DNA of 64,000 nt, taken from Rhizobium subbaraonis (GTDB taxonomy: Bacteria; Pseudomonadota; Alphaproteobacteria; Rhizobiales; Rhizobiaceae). Position 1 is the stretch's first letter. Every line of letters starts with the position of its first letter. Of this stretch, positions 55,098-62,278 are shown piece after piece. Location of the stretch: the NCBI RefSeq assembly GCF_900220975.1, contig NZ_OBQD01000021.1, positions 19,746 through 83,745 of the forward strand. The letters run 5' to 3'. The position numbers were made by a program, and so were the translations under genes. The notes below the pieces were generated by a model. The model was given only the letters and a program-made list of their open reading frames with translations. It was not told the origin of the DNA and ran no database searches.

Positions 55098-55525
55098 CGG
55101 CTGGCGACCTCCGGCTGGTGACCGGCGTGCACGCGGATTGCGGCGGCAACTTCGGCGCAGGTGGCGGGTTCCAGATTGAAGAAGCCGAGCTGGCCACGGC
55201 AGGGGATCAAAGGGAGCGGGAAGGCATCGCGAAGGACGAAGCCATAGCGGCCGAAAAACCAGCGGCTTTCCATCTCCGTGACGCAATCGACGATGCGGGC
55301 CATGCCGACCACGCCGCCACGAGGAAGATGCATCTGGTCATCGTCCAGCTCGCTTTTCGAGATGCCGGCGTGAACGATGAACCAGCCGCGCCCCCTAGTC
55401 GACCAGTCGCGGTTCTCGACGTCCTTGCCGTCATGGAAGATATGATGCGGATAGGGTTGCTTGATGCTGAGCGCCTTGATCTCGCCCGCCGCAACGCGGC
55501 TCGCCAATTTGGTGAGGTCAAGCAT
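55094..55525 (-). CDS. ASCH-domain protein
   Basis: The 143-residue protein has ALSIKQPYPHHIFHDGKDVENRDW, RGWFIVHAGIS, MHLPRGGVVGMARIVDCV and RGQLGFFNLEPA, which match the ASCH (RNA-binding, PUA-like) fold with the KxxE/N-type N-terminal segment. ASCH domains bind RNA or modified nucleotides, and small ASCH proteins are common in phages. It is part of the coupled leftward operon. Confidence 0.82.
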   Translation of the reverse strand: MLDLTKLASRVAAGEIKALSIKQPYPHHIFHDGKDVENRDWSTRGRGWFIVHAGISKSELDDDQMHLPRGGVVGMARIVDCVTEMESRWFFGRYGFVLRDAFPLPLIPCRGQLGFFNLEPATCAEVAAAIRVHAGHQPEVASR

Positions 55526-55715
55526 GGCTGCTCTCGCCTGCCTGGCTGGTCGTCGGCTTGTTCTTCATGATGGCGTTGCGGCTGGTGACCATCCGATAGC
55601 CGTCGGCGAAGCGGACGAGGCAGCTGTTCATCGTGCCGCGCGCCAAAACTTCGCAAGGCTGACCTTTGCGGTTCTGGCGGTCCCAGCGAAAGATGTAGGA
55701 GAGCGGCGCGGTCAT
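55518..55715 (-). CDS. small phage protein of unknown function
   Basis: The 65-residue protein (TAPLSYIFRWDRQNRKGQPC onwards) has EVLARGTMNSCLVRFADGYRMVTSR, a compact beta-rich composition. It overlaps the ASCH gene by 8 bases and the DUF5131 gene by 4 bases. I recognise no family. Confidence 0.65.
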   Translation of the reverse strand: MTAPLSYIFRWDRQNRKGQPCEVLARGTMNSCLVRFADGYRMVTSRNAIMKNKPTTSQAGESSHA

Positions 55716-56887
55716 CGGCGCACCTCGGGGAAACCGTTGTGCTCGATGCCGTCCAGCAGGCGGCCGGCTTCCTTCTTTGTGGCCGGGATCATGTAGCGAC
55801 CATTGCAGTCGGACGTCACTTTGTGCGATCCCCACTGCTTGAACAGGAATGGCACGCCGGCTGCGGCGCACTGGTCGCGCAGGCTCTCGGCCCATTCGGG
55901 CTGCATCGGCCGGGCGCCGTGGCCGCTCTCACCTCCGACGACGACCCAGTGAATGAGGGAGGTCATTTTGATTGTGGGATGCACCTTGGTGAACCGACCG
56001 ACCTGACGGTCAATCCAGTCAGCGGGAGGCTCCATGCTCATCGCACGAGCGTCGGCTTCCGTCCATCCCGGCTTGCAGCGGCAGCCCGCACAATGTGGGC
56101 ATGCCAGTGTCCAGCTGCCGCCGGCTTCGTGCTCGCAAGGATCAGCGCTGTGCAGCCAGAATTGCTGCTGGCAGGCCTTGCAGGTTACCTCGGCGGTGGC
56201 CGTCCAACGACCTATATCAACCGGTCCAAGCAGCGGCTCGGCGCTGATCCAGCGGATAGCGGCGGGAGTGTCGAGCAGGACGGGGATGCGCTCTTCGGCG
56301 CGCTTCTGGTCCTCGACCGAAACGCCAAGCCAGACATTGGGCAGCGGCCAGCTCGTGAAAGCATTGATGGCGAGGGAGCGGCGAGGGCCGTCCGGAGCCT
56401 CGGTCTTCCATCCCGGCAGGTATGCGTTCATGACGTTGGATGTCGCCTCCCAAGCGAGGTGATTACGGACGTCCTGCAGCCCATTACCGGGCGGGCGCGT
56501 CAGATACGCCCGCATCCGTTCCGGCCGCTTCGTCAGCACCTGGAAAGTGTGCTGCGGGGAAAGAGCCATGACGACGAACACCTGGTCGATCCACTCGTCG
56601 GGCACGCCTTCGGCGAAGAGGTCGCCATGGGCGCAGACGAAGATCATGCGCGGACGCCTCCAGCGCAGGGGCTGGTCCAGCCATTCGCGGTTGAAGCGCA
56701 CCTCGCCGGTCCAGACCGGGCCGGCCTTGCTGTCCTTCGTCAGGCCGGCGCGGCTGGGATGATGGCGCAGGCGGGTGCCCGCGAGCTTCATGGCGTAGCA
56801 GTTGGTGCAGCCGGGGGAGACGATGGAACAGCCGGTGATCGGGTTCCAGGTGGCGTCGGTCCATTCGATCTTGGTGTTGTCAGCCAC
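55712..56887 (-). CDS. DUF5131 (phage Gp37/Gp68) family protein
   Basis: The 391-residue protein has IEWTDATWNPITGC with three cysteines (20, 27, 30) in a Cx6Cx2C pattern that could hold an iron-sulfur cluster as in radical SAM relatives. It continues VWTGEVRFNREWLDQPLRW, MIFVCAHGDLFAEGVPDEWI, QVLTKRPERM and WVVVGGESGHGARPM. An inserted zinc-finger-like Cys cluster (about 235-275, CKACQQQF and CPHCAGCRC) interrupts the domain, so this member is longer than most. The reaction is not known to me. It is common in phages and prophages. Confidence 0.87.
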   Translation of the reverse strand: MADNTKIEWTDATWNPITGCSIVSPGCTNCYAMKLAGTRLRHHPSRAGLTKDSKAGPVWTGEVRFNREWLDQPLRWRRPRMIFVCAHGDLFAEGVPDEWIDQVFVVMALSPQHTFQVLTKRPERMRAYLTRPPGNGLQDVRNHLAWEATSNVMNAYLPGWKTEAPDGPRRSLAINAFTSWPLPNVWLGVSVEDQKRAEERIPVLLDTPAAIRWISAEPLLGPVDIGRWTATAEVTCKACQQQFWLHSADPCEHEAGGSWTLACPHCAGCRCKPGWTEADARAMSMEPPADWIDRQVGRFTKVHPTIKMTSLIHWVVVGGESGHGARPMQPEWAESLRDQCAAAGVPFLFKQWGSHKVTSDCNGRYMIPATKKEAGRLLDGIEHNGFPEVRR

Positions 56888-57170
56888 GTCCTATTCCTCC
56901 CGCTGATCGGCCGGGGGAAAGTTTCGGCGCCGCCGGGCTTTCGGTCACGGCGGCGCGCCTTCCTGCTTCGGTGACGGTGAAGCAGTCGCTGCCGCCGAAA
57001 AGCGCGACGTTGGCGACGCGGCTCATGTAGCCCTGCTCTACGAGGGCCATGCAGTCGGCATGGTCCTTGCTGCCTTCACCGGTCACGAACCGATTGCGAT
57101 ACATTGTGCCGCGGCCGTACTGGTCGAGGCCAAGCGAGTGCTGCAGGATGTGAAGCTGTTTAGCGTCCAT
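56880..57170 (-). CDS. phage protein of unknown function
   Basis: The 96-residue protein (DAKQLHILQHSLGLDQYGRG) has GSKDHADCMALVEQGYM and GGSDCFTVTEAGRRA, which looks like a winged-helix-type fold with no family I can name. It overlaps DUF5131 by 8 bases and the next gene by 11 bases. Confidence 0.68.
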   Translation of the reverse strand: MDAKQLHILQHSLGLDQYGRGTMYRNRFVTGEGSKDHADCMALVEQGYMSRVANVALFGGSDCFTVTEAGRRAAVTESPAAPKLSPGRSAGGIGRG

Positions 57171-57324
57171 CGATGTTCTCCCGAACAAGCTTGATCTTCT
57201 TCACGAAGCTGCCGGGGCGTTCCTTGCGGGCGCGGGCCTCGGCGATCAGGCTGTTGCCGGCCTCAATGTCCATGCTGGTGCCGTCGTGGAAATGGACGCG
57301 GAAGGTGGGGAGCGTATCGGTCAT
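57160..57324 (-). CDS. small phage protein of unknown function
   Basis: The 54-residue protein (TDTLPTFRVHFHDGTSMDIEAG) has a short beta-strand start and a basic end (FVKKIKLVRENIDGR). It overlaps both neighbours, which supports translation. No family recognised. Confidence 0.6.
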   Translation of the reverse strand: MTDTLPTFRVHFHDGTSMDIEAGNSLIAEARARKERPGSFVKKIKLVRENIDGR

Positions 57325-57476
57325 AGGCCGATGCTCCGGAGATAGATGGCGGTGACCATCGTGCCGACGCCGATAGAGAAGGTGGCGACAACCGCAAGGA
57401 TTGCGACCTTGCCCCTCGCTTCGGTGAAGGACGCGACGACGATCAGCAGGCCGGTCAAGAACAGGATCCACGTCAT
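57321..57476 (-). CDS. small two-helix membrane protein
   Basis: The 51-residue product, TWILFLTGLLIVVASFTEAR, then GKVAILAVVATFSIGVGTMV and TAIYLRSIGL, is two hydrophobic helices joined by a short charged loop. It overlaps the upstream and downstream genes by 4 bases each (ATGA), which is strong evidence that it is translated. Role unknown; phage-encoded small membrane proteins often act in exclusion or lysis control, but nothing here shows that. Confidence 0.6.
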   Translation of the reverse strand: MTWILFLTGLLIVVASFTEARGKVAILAVVATFSIGVGTMVTAIYLRSIGL

Positions 57477-57808
57477 CGGCCGGCCCTCGCCTCCAGCACG
57501 CGGGCATGCATCGTCACGTAGGGCAGCCGGATCGGCTTTCTGACGAACTCGCCGGTGTTGTTGCGGACGGTGCGGTAGACGACGATCTTGCCGTCGTCGG
57601 GCCTGACCGGGGCGCGGCCCTGGGTGCGCCAGCGCTCGATGCGGTGATTGACGTAGGTGCGCAGGCGTGCCTCGTCGGCGCCGAGTTCGGTGGCGATCAC
57701 GGCGACGCTCTTGCCGGAGAGGATGCGGTTACGGATCTCGGGCTCGAAGGCGGCCGGGACATAGATCTGCTTCGGGCCGCCGAAGGGGATTGCGGATGGC
57801 TTCGTCAT
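57473..57808 (-). CDS. putative phage DNA-binding protein
   Basis: The 111-residue protein has a central helix-turn-helix-like stretch, GKSVAVIATELGADEARLRT, following EPEIRNRILS, and a basic C-terminus (VTMHARVLEARAGR). It may bind DNA, but I recognise no named family. It is coupled to its neighbours by 4-base overlaps. Confidence 0.65.
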   Translation of the reverse strand: MTKPSAIPFGGPKQIYVPAAFEPEIRNRILSGKSVAVIATELGADEARLRTYVNHRIERWRTQGRAPVRPDDGKIVVYRTVRNNTGEFVRKPIRLPYVTMHARVLEARAGR

Positions 57809-58011
57809 GCGTGCAGCTCCGAAGGGAACAGGATGGGATGCAGCACGCCCATGCCGATGGCCGGGTCGTCGGCGCGCTTGGCGTAGTATGCGGCGGCGGC
57901 TTCGGCGATTGCCAGCTCGGCAAGATCTTCGACGCGGCGATCCAGTTCCTCGGCCGCCTGGCGCAGGCGCGCCTCGGTGGCAATGTCGAGAATAACGGTG
58001 ATGTAGGTCAT
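57805..58011 (-). CDS. small helical phage protein
   Basis: The 68-residue protein (TYITVILDIATEARLRQAAE) is mostly one or two helices with many Ala and Glu (ELAIAEAAAAYYAKRA). It overlaps the next gene by 4 bases. A ribbon-helix-helix-like N-terminus is possible but not certain. Confidence 0.6.
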   Translation of the reverse strand: MTYITVILDIATEARLRQAAEELDRRVEDLAELAIAEAAAAYYAKRADDPAIGMGVLHPILFPSELHA

Positions 58012-58073
58012 GGCGGGATCTCTGGTGGGGAGAGCGGGCGGGGCGACCGTGGCCGCCCCGTGGAGGTGCTGTC

Positions 58074-58976
58074 TCAGGCCTCAGGCTTGCCTTCGTATTT
58101 CGGCAGGTCCAGCTCGGCTGCGGCGCGCTCCAGATCGCGGCGCACCTCCTCGGTGATGTGGATGTCCGTCCGATGGAGCATGAACGTCCAGGCGATGGCG
58201 CCGTCGCGGGTCTTGTAGCGCAGGCGCACCGGGATGCGGGCCGGCTTGCCGCCGTGGAAGATCGGGATGTTGATGATTAACACGCCCGGCACGTTGATCG
58301 GCTGGCCGTCCGCGTTCTTGTGATCTTCCTCGAAAACGATCTGGCTCTCGCCCGACTGCAGCTTGACCGCGTTCTTCACCCGGACCTCGGCATTGATCTG
58401 CAGACCACGCGACAACATGATGAGGTCGGTCGGGTGGCCGACCTTGCAGGAAAACATGCGCTGGAAGCTGTCTTCCTCAAGATCATCCGGGCTCGTCAGA
58501 TCCTGAATGTGATCTTCGATGAACTCGGCAAAATCCGTCTGCGTCATCGGCTTGCCGTGCTTGCCGGTCCAGACCTTCCATTCCTCGGAGAGCGGGAACG
58601 GATAGTGGATGCGGTGCTGGCCGAAGGCGGCATCGGTGGAGCTGTGATAGTCGATGACGGCGGTCAGGGACGGGCGCTGCCAGTCGATATCGGCGAAGAT
58701 CACGCTGTCTTCGGTCCTGTGGCGCTCGACGAGGTCGATGAAGGATTCGATCGTGTTGACGCTGGCCGTGCCGATCTTGCGCTCGGGCCGCGTGCGCCAC
58801 GGCTCGATCAGCGCGGCAAGGCTCTTGGCCTCACCGGTGCGGCCATTGACGAGAAGCGGGATAGACGTCGGTACGCCCTTCACGCCGCTCGGCACGGAAA
58901 AGGACTTGATGTCATAGCCGGCGCGGTCTGCCAGCTCGGCAATGGCCTTCACGGCGGTTTCGGAAAACTGATCCAT
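58074..58976 (-). CDS. DUF2303 (YfdQ-like) phage protein
   Basis: The 300-residue protein has TASVNTIESFIDLVERHRTEDSVIFADIDW, LTAVIDYHSSTDAAFGQHRIHY, FPLSEEWKVWTGKHGKPMTQ and FAEFIEDHIQDL, which match the DUF2303/YfdQ family of phage proteins. I am fairly sure of the family and know no confirmed function. It lies 97 bases downstream of the preceding operon member. Confidence 0.82.
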   Translation of the reverse strand: MDQFSETAVKAIAELADRAGYDIKSFSVPSGVKGVPTSIPLLVNGRTGEAKSLAALIEPWRTRPERKIGTASVNTIESFIDLVERHRTEDSVIFADIDWQRPSLTAVIDYHSSTDAAFGQHRIHYPFPLSEEWKVWTGKHGKPMTQTDFAEFIEDHIQDLTSPDDLEEDSFQRMFSCKVGHPTDLIMLSRGLQINAEVRVKNAVKLQSGESQIVFEEDHKNADGQPINVPGVLIINIPIFHGGKPARIPVRLRYKTRDGAIAWTFMLHRTDIHITEEVRRDLERAAAELDLPKYEGKPEA

Positions 58977-59040
58977 AGGGTTCTACCTCTTGGGAAATGG
59001 GCGCGGGCGACATGCCCGGCCGGATGACGGGTGCGGGGGA

Positions 59041-59394
59041 TTACTGGGTGGCGCTCTGGCTGCCCGCGTCGGGCACCGCGCGTGTGGCGAACATGTCGTG
59101 CTGGCGGGGGTGCTCGGTGGAGAGCGCGCCGTCCTCGACGACCCAGAAGACGGAATTCTTGCGCGGGCGCTTGGGCGTCTTGGATTCCATGTCGACGCCG
59201 ATCGTGACCATGCCGTCCTTGACCGAGAAGTTCAGTTTGACGGTGGTCTGGCCCTTGAAGGTGGCGTGCGGGTTTTCCTCCGACATCTCGGAGAGCTTCT
59301 GCAGCGTCTCGCCGATCTCGTTGGAGAGGGCGGGGTTGAACTGGCCGTTTTCCAGCAGGCCAATGATCATGGATGCGTCGCGGATTTTCTTCAT
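59041..59394 (-). CDS. conserved phage protein of unknown function
   Basis: The 117-residue protein (KKIRDASMIIGLLENGQFNP) has EIGETLQKLSEMSEENPHAT and a basic VDMESKTPKRPRKNSVFWVV stretch. It directly precedes the DUF2303 gene, a neighbourhood I recognise from rhizobial prophages. No function known. Confidence 0.68.
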   Translation of the reverse strand: MKKIRDASMIIGLLENGQFNPALSNEIGETLQKLSEMSEENPHATFKGQTTVKLNFSVKDGMVTIGVDMESKTPKRPRKNSVFWVVEDGALSTEHPRQHDMFATRAVPDAGSQSATQ

Positions 59395-59400
59395 GGCGGG

Positions 59401-59583
59401 TTAGCTCCGAAACAGGATGGCGAGGGAGAGGACCGCCAGCAGCGCGGGCAGAGCCCAGTTCATCAGCAGGGAGCTGATGCGGTCGGCGCGGTCGCGGGCG
59501 GCGATCAGGCTGTCGATGCGCGACCAGTCGGCCTCGACGCGCTCGATCGGATAGCGGGGGAAGCGGTGCGTGCGCATCGGCAT
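59401..59583 (-). CDS. small membrane-anchored phage protein
   Basis: The 60-residue protein (PMRTHRFPRYPIERVEADW) has one C-terminal helix, WALPALLAVLSLAILFRS. Its ATG overlaps the stop of the gene at 59583-59744 by 1 base (TGATG). No family recognised. Confidence 0.6.
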   Translation of the reverse strand: MPMRTHRFPRYPIERVEADWSRIDSLIAARDRADRISSLLMNWALPALLAVLSLAILFRS

Positions 59584-59744
59584 CAGCCTGCGAAGGCGTA
59601 GAGGACGGAGAGGACGATCCCCACCAGCCCCGCGACCGCCAGGATGACGTTGCGCTGGATCTCGAGATTTCTGATCCGCAGGCGGGACAGGTCTCGCTCT
59701 GCGCTGCGCGGCCGGATGGCATAGTCGCGGGGTTGCTGGTTCAT
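59583..59744 (-). CDS. small membrane-anchored phage protein
   Basis: The 53-residue product (NQQPRDYAIRPRSAERDLSR onwards) has a basic head and one hydrophobic tail, NVILAVAGLVGIVLSVLYAF. Overlap with the next gene and position in the leftward operon support translation. No family recognised. Confidence 0.58.
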   Translation of the reverse strand: MNQQPRDYAIRPRSAERDLSRLRIRNLEIQRNVILAVAGLVGIVLSVLYAFAG

Positions 59745-59756
59745 GGCGGCCTCCGC

Positions 59757-59954
59757 TCAGGCCGCGCGGCGGATGGAGGCGGCGTTGGCTTCCTCGACGG
59801 CGCGGGGAACGAGCGTCGTCATCTCGGCGCCGGTGACGCCGCGGTTGCGCAGATAAGTCTCGTCGCAGTGGCCGTCCTGGCACTCACGCATGATCGTTGC
59901 GATCTGCGAAATGCGGATGGCCTTCTGCTTCGGGGTGAGCATGTTGCTGTGCAT
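59757..59954 (-). CDS. first gene of the leftward early operon, unknown function
   Basis: The 65-residue protein (HSNMLTPKQKAIRISQIAT) has TIMRECQDGHCDETYLRNRG, with two Cys in a short hydrophilic loop, and is followed by the coupled operon. I chose the ATG at 59954 because GGAGA lies 6 bases before it; 59960 is an alternative. It is the first gene after the leftward promoter. Confidence 0.62.
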   Translation of the reverse strand: MHSNMLTPKQKAIRISQIATIMRECQDGHCDETYLRNRGVTGAEMTTLVPRAVEEANAASIRRAA

Positions 59955-60053
59955 CGTCATTCTCCATTGTTGGGGTGAATGAGGCCGGGAGGGTGGGCCG
60001 CCGCCTGGGAGGAGGAGTGACGGCGGCCCTGTTCGCGGCCTGAACGATGCGAA

Positions 60054-60105
60054 ACGTAATGCGTAAATAAATACGCTGTCAAGGGATTGGCGTATAGAAA
60101 TACGC
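60054..60105 (-). promoter_or_regulatory. leftward early promoter with two repressor operators
   Basis: On the minus strand, TTGACA (60077-60082) is followed by a spacer that is exactly one operator, GCGTA-AATAAA-TACGC (60061-60076), and a -10-like ATTACG (60055-60060). A second operator copy, GCGTA-TAGAAA-TACGC, lies just upstream at 60090-60105. Repressor bound here would shut off the operon ending in the excisionase and integrase genes. Confidence 0.75.
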
Positions 60106-60171
60106 AAAGAGCCGCCGGGCATTACGCAGGGCGGCCCAGAAAGCGTCGGTGAGCTTTGGCGGCGCTCCGGG

Positions 60172-60867
60172 CTAGAAGCCGAGAAGCTCGTTCATCGTCA
60201 GTATCTTGTGCGTGGCGATAACGCTGTTTCGTGGCAACTCGATCTGCGCCTTTGGATTGTGCTTGTCGATGCCGACGATCTTTTCTGTCCGTTTGGCCAG
60301 AATGCCGATCGTTGCTTCAACCGGACTATCTTCCTCGTACTGGCACTGCACGACTACCGCGTCGCCGAATCGCGGCGGCTTGTGCGGGTGGACGATGACC
60401 AACTCACCTTGCCAGAACTGCGGCTCCATGGATGTTCCCTCAACGTAGAGGGAATACGCACCTTTCACGCCCACAAGGGTCGGAGGCCGGCGCACAAATT
60501 CTACAGGCCCTGCAGTGAGTTGGAATGCGCCGCGTGTATGAGATCCTGCTGCGGTACCGAATACGGGGAGGTCTTTGGGCATATCATTCATGTTTGGTAG
60601 CGGAGGTGCAGTCGTTCCGAACCGGACGTCTGTCTGGATGGGTGCCGACATGGCCGCTGCGCCGTCGCTACCCAACAACCACTCGGGGGTGGTTTCAAGG
60701 GCGGCCGCGATCTTCTCGATAGTGTCGTATCGAGGGCTCTTGGTTGTGCCGTCCAGAATCTTCCGCAAGGTCTCCTTCGCGCCGGTGGCCTCTATCGAGA
60801 CGCGCTGGACGCTTTTGTTCAATGCTTTCAAGCGTTCCTGGATGCGTTCATTCAACATGTTGCTCAT
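60172..60867 (-). CDS. S24 (LexA/CI-like) phage repressor
   Basis: The 231-residue protein has an N-terminal XRE helix-turn-helix (QRVSIEATGAKETLRKILDG, ATSPRYDTIEKIAAALE) and a C-terminal S24 peptidase fold. The catalytic Ser146 is in YVEGTSMEPQF and Lys192 in GILAKRTEK. A possible self-cleavage pair, Ala107-Gly108, lies in FGTAAGSH. It should keep the element silent by binding the GCGTA-N6-TACGC sites and give way after DNA damage. I chose the ATG at 60867. Confidence 0.9.
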   Translation of the reverse strand: MSNMLNERIQERLKALNKSVQRVSIEATGAKETLRKILDGTTKSPRYDTIEKIAAALETTPEWLLGSDGAAAMSAPIQTDVRFGTTAPPLPNMNDMPKDLPVFGTAAGSHTRGAFQLTAGPVEFVRRPPTLVGVKGAYSLYVEGTSMEPQFWQGELVIVHPHKPPRFGDAVVVQCQYEEDSPVEATIGILAKRTEKIVGIDKHNPKAQIELPRNSVIATHKILTMNELLGF

Positions 60868-60870
60868 GAT

Positions 60871-60886
60871 GCGTATTATATGACGC
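60871..60886 (-). promoter_or_regulatory. operator at the repressor gene start
   Basis: GCGTA-TTATAT-GACGC lies 3 bases upstream of the repressor ATG and matches the operator pattern with one mismatch; the flanks extend it to ATGCGT...ACGCAT. It would allow the repressor to control its own synthesis. Confidence 0.7.
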
Positions 60887-60918
60887 ATCCCCTAAAGGTG
60901 TTACCGGATTAAAATACG

Positions 60919-60942
60919 TTGACACGGCGTACTAAAATACGC
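60919..60942 (+). promoter_or_regulatory. rightward early promoter with repressor operator
   Basis: TTGACA (60919-60924) is followed two bases later by GCGTA-CTAAAA-TACGC (60927-60942), which fills the -35/-10 spacer, upstream of the Cro-like gene. The arrangement mirrors the leftward promoter. The -10 after it is poor (CATTCA), so the exact promoter is not certain. Confidence 0.7.
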
Positions 60943-60953
60943 ATTCATGCCGC

Positions 60954-61208
60954 ATGACCTTGTGCGATCAGCTACTGAAAACCGCCGACATGTTTTGCGC
61001 CGCGACCGGGATGTCGCGGGCGCGGGTGTCCACTATCGTCCTCTCCGGAGGGCTCCGGATCGACCATATCGAAGCGGGCGGCGACATTCGCACCAAAAGT
61101 TTCGAACGCGCCATGCAGTGGTTTTCCGACAACTGGCCCGACGAAGCGAGCTGGCCTGATGGCGTCGCGCGCCCGGCCAAGGCGCTGAAACTGGAGGCCG
61201 CCGAATGA
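60954..61208 (+). CDS. Cro-like HTH protein
   Basis: The 84-residue protein (TLCDQLLKTADMFCAATGMS) has the helix-turn-helix MSRARVSTIVLSGGLRIDHI and ends in the acidic DEASWPDGVARPAKALKLEA. Its position, divergent from the S24 repressor and across the operators, is that of a lytic-state regulator such as Cro. No strong ribosome site precedes the ATG at 60954. Confidence 0.68.
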   Translation: MTLCDQLLKTADMFCAATGMSRARVSTIVLSGGLRIDHIEAGGDIRTKSFERAMQWFSDNWPDEASWPDGVARPAKALKLEAAE

Positions 61209-61287
61209 AAGTGGCCCGGTCGCACGTCTCATTTCTGCAAGGCGCCGTTCCCCTCTGGAGCACTCCTCCCAGCCGCCTTGCATCTTC

Positions 61288-61331
61288 GCGCCGGAGCGCG
61301 CGGGTGCTTCCTGCCGCTCCGGCGCGTTTTT
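61288..61331 (+). terminator. hairpin terminator downstream of the Cro-like gene
   Basis: GCGCCGGAGC (61288-61297) and GCTCCGGCGC (61316-61325) form a perfect 10-bp stem with an 18-base loop, followed by G and TTTTT (61327-61331). It is a plausible Rho-independent terminator separating cro from the later rightward genes. Confidence 0.55.
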
Positions 61332-61550
61332 CCCTTCTTCTCCGTTTCCTCGTCCGCGCGGTTCCTCATTCCGTGCGGTTGCCCCGGCCCGGCGGGTGGT
61401 GGCGGACCTTGCCCGCCGGGCGCTTTCGCTTTCGTTCTCGATTGGCATGCGGGCCTCCTTGATCTGATGGCTCGACCTTAAGCGCGCGCTGCGTGCGCTT
61501 CAGTGAATCCTTTCAACCAAATGTTTCCTTGCATTTTGCGGGGTGTTTTC

Positions 61551-62036
61551 GTGCGCCTGATTTCCGAAGAACTGATCCTGTCTCTCAAGGGCGTCACCGA
61601 CGCCTGCTACCGGCTGGGCGGCGGGGTGACATCGTTTGCCCTTTTGACGCGCGTCGGCGTTTCCACGCTGGTGAAGTATGCCACGCTCGGCGAGCGTCGG
61701 GGCGACGGCAGCCACGAGCACGGCGCCACGCTGATCCCGGTCGACATCGCGGTTGAGGCGGACCTGCGCGCCGGTTCGCCGATCATCACCTCGGAGATGG
61801 CACGGCAGCTGGGCTTCCGACTGGAGCCGCTGGCCGAACGCATCGTGATCGAAGCGCCGCTCTCCGAGGCGGACGTTCTCGCCATCATGGACAAGGCGAC
61901 GGACGTCTGGCGGATGGCGCGATCGGCCTTTGCCGATGGCCGGATCGACGCCATGGAGCGTCGCGAGCTGAGCCAGCAGATCCGCCGCATCATCCGCGCT
62001 GCGGAATGCGTGTTGGCCCGACTGGAGGCGCTGTGA
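61551..62036 (+). CDS. phage regulatory protein of unknown family
   Basis: The 161-residue protein starts with GTG at 61551 (RLISEELILSLKGVTDACYRLGGG) and has a helix-turn-helix-like stretch, SFALLTRVGVSTLVKYATLGE, then a helical C-terminal half (FADGRIDAMERRELSQQIRR). It resembles CII-type phage regulators in position and layout, but I cannot name the family. An upstream ATG at 61503 would add 16 residues. It overlaps the next gene by 1 base. Confidence 0.68.
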   Translation: MRLISEELILSLKGVTDACYRLGGGVTSFALLTRVGVSTLVKYATLGERRGDGSHEHGATLIPVDIAVEADLRAGSPIITSEMARQLGFRLEPLAERIVIEAPLSEADVLAIMDKATDVWRMARSAFADGRIDAMERRELSQQIRRIIRAAECVLARLEAL

Positions 62037-62278
62037 TGCTGGCTGCCTCTACCTCTTCCGTCATCCTCCAGCCCATCTCTGCGCGTGCTCGCGCCATCGT
62101 TCGCCGCGCTGGCGCCAGCGCGGATAAGACGTTCTTCAATGTCAGCGTCGATGACGAAGCGGCGATCGCCGAGGCAGTTGAAGCCGGCTATCTCGTGCTG
62201 CTGCGCGGGCATGACACGATCTGGCGGATCACGGCGCGCGGCGAGGCCTATCTCACCCAATTGAGGGGAGCGCACTGA
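62036..62278 (+). CDS. small phage protein of unknown function
   Basis: The 80-residue protein (LAASTSSVILQPISARARAI) has ASADKTFFNVSVDDEAAIAE and ends in GHDTIWRITARGEAYLTQLR, a winged-helix-like end. Start and stop overlap the neighbours by one base on each side (TGATG), so it is translated with them. Confidence 0.65.
   Translation: MLAASTSSVILQPISARARAIVRRAGASADKTFFNVSVDDEAAIAEAVEAGYLVLLRGHDTIWRITARGEAYLTQLRGAH

Noticed and set aside
61205..61462. An 85-codon plus-strand frame starting at an ATGA overlap with the Cro-like gene
   Set aside because: The product is dominated by Pro, Arg and Ser, is interrupted by the hairpin terminator at 61288-61331, and has no domain.
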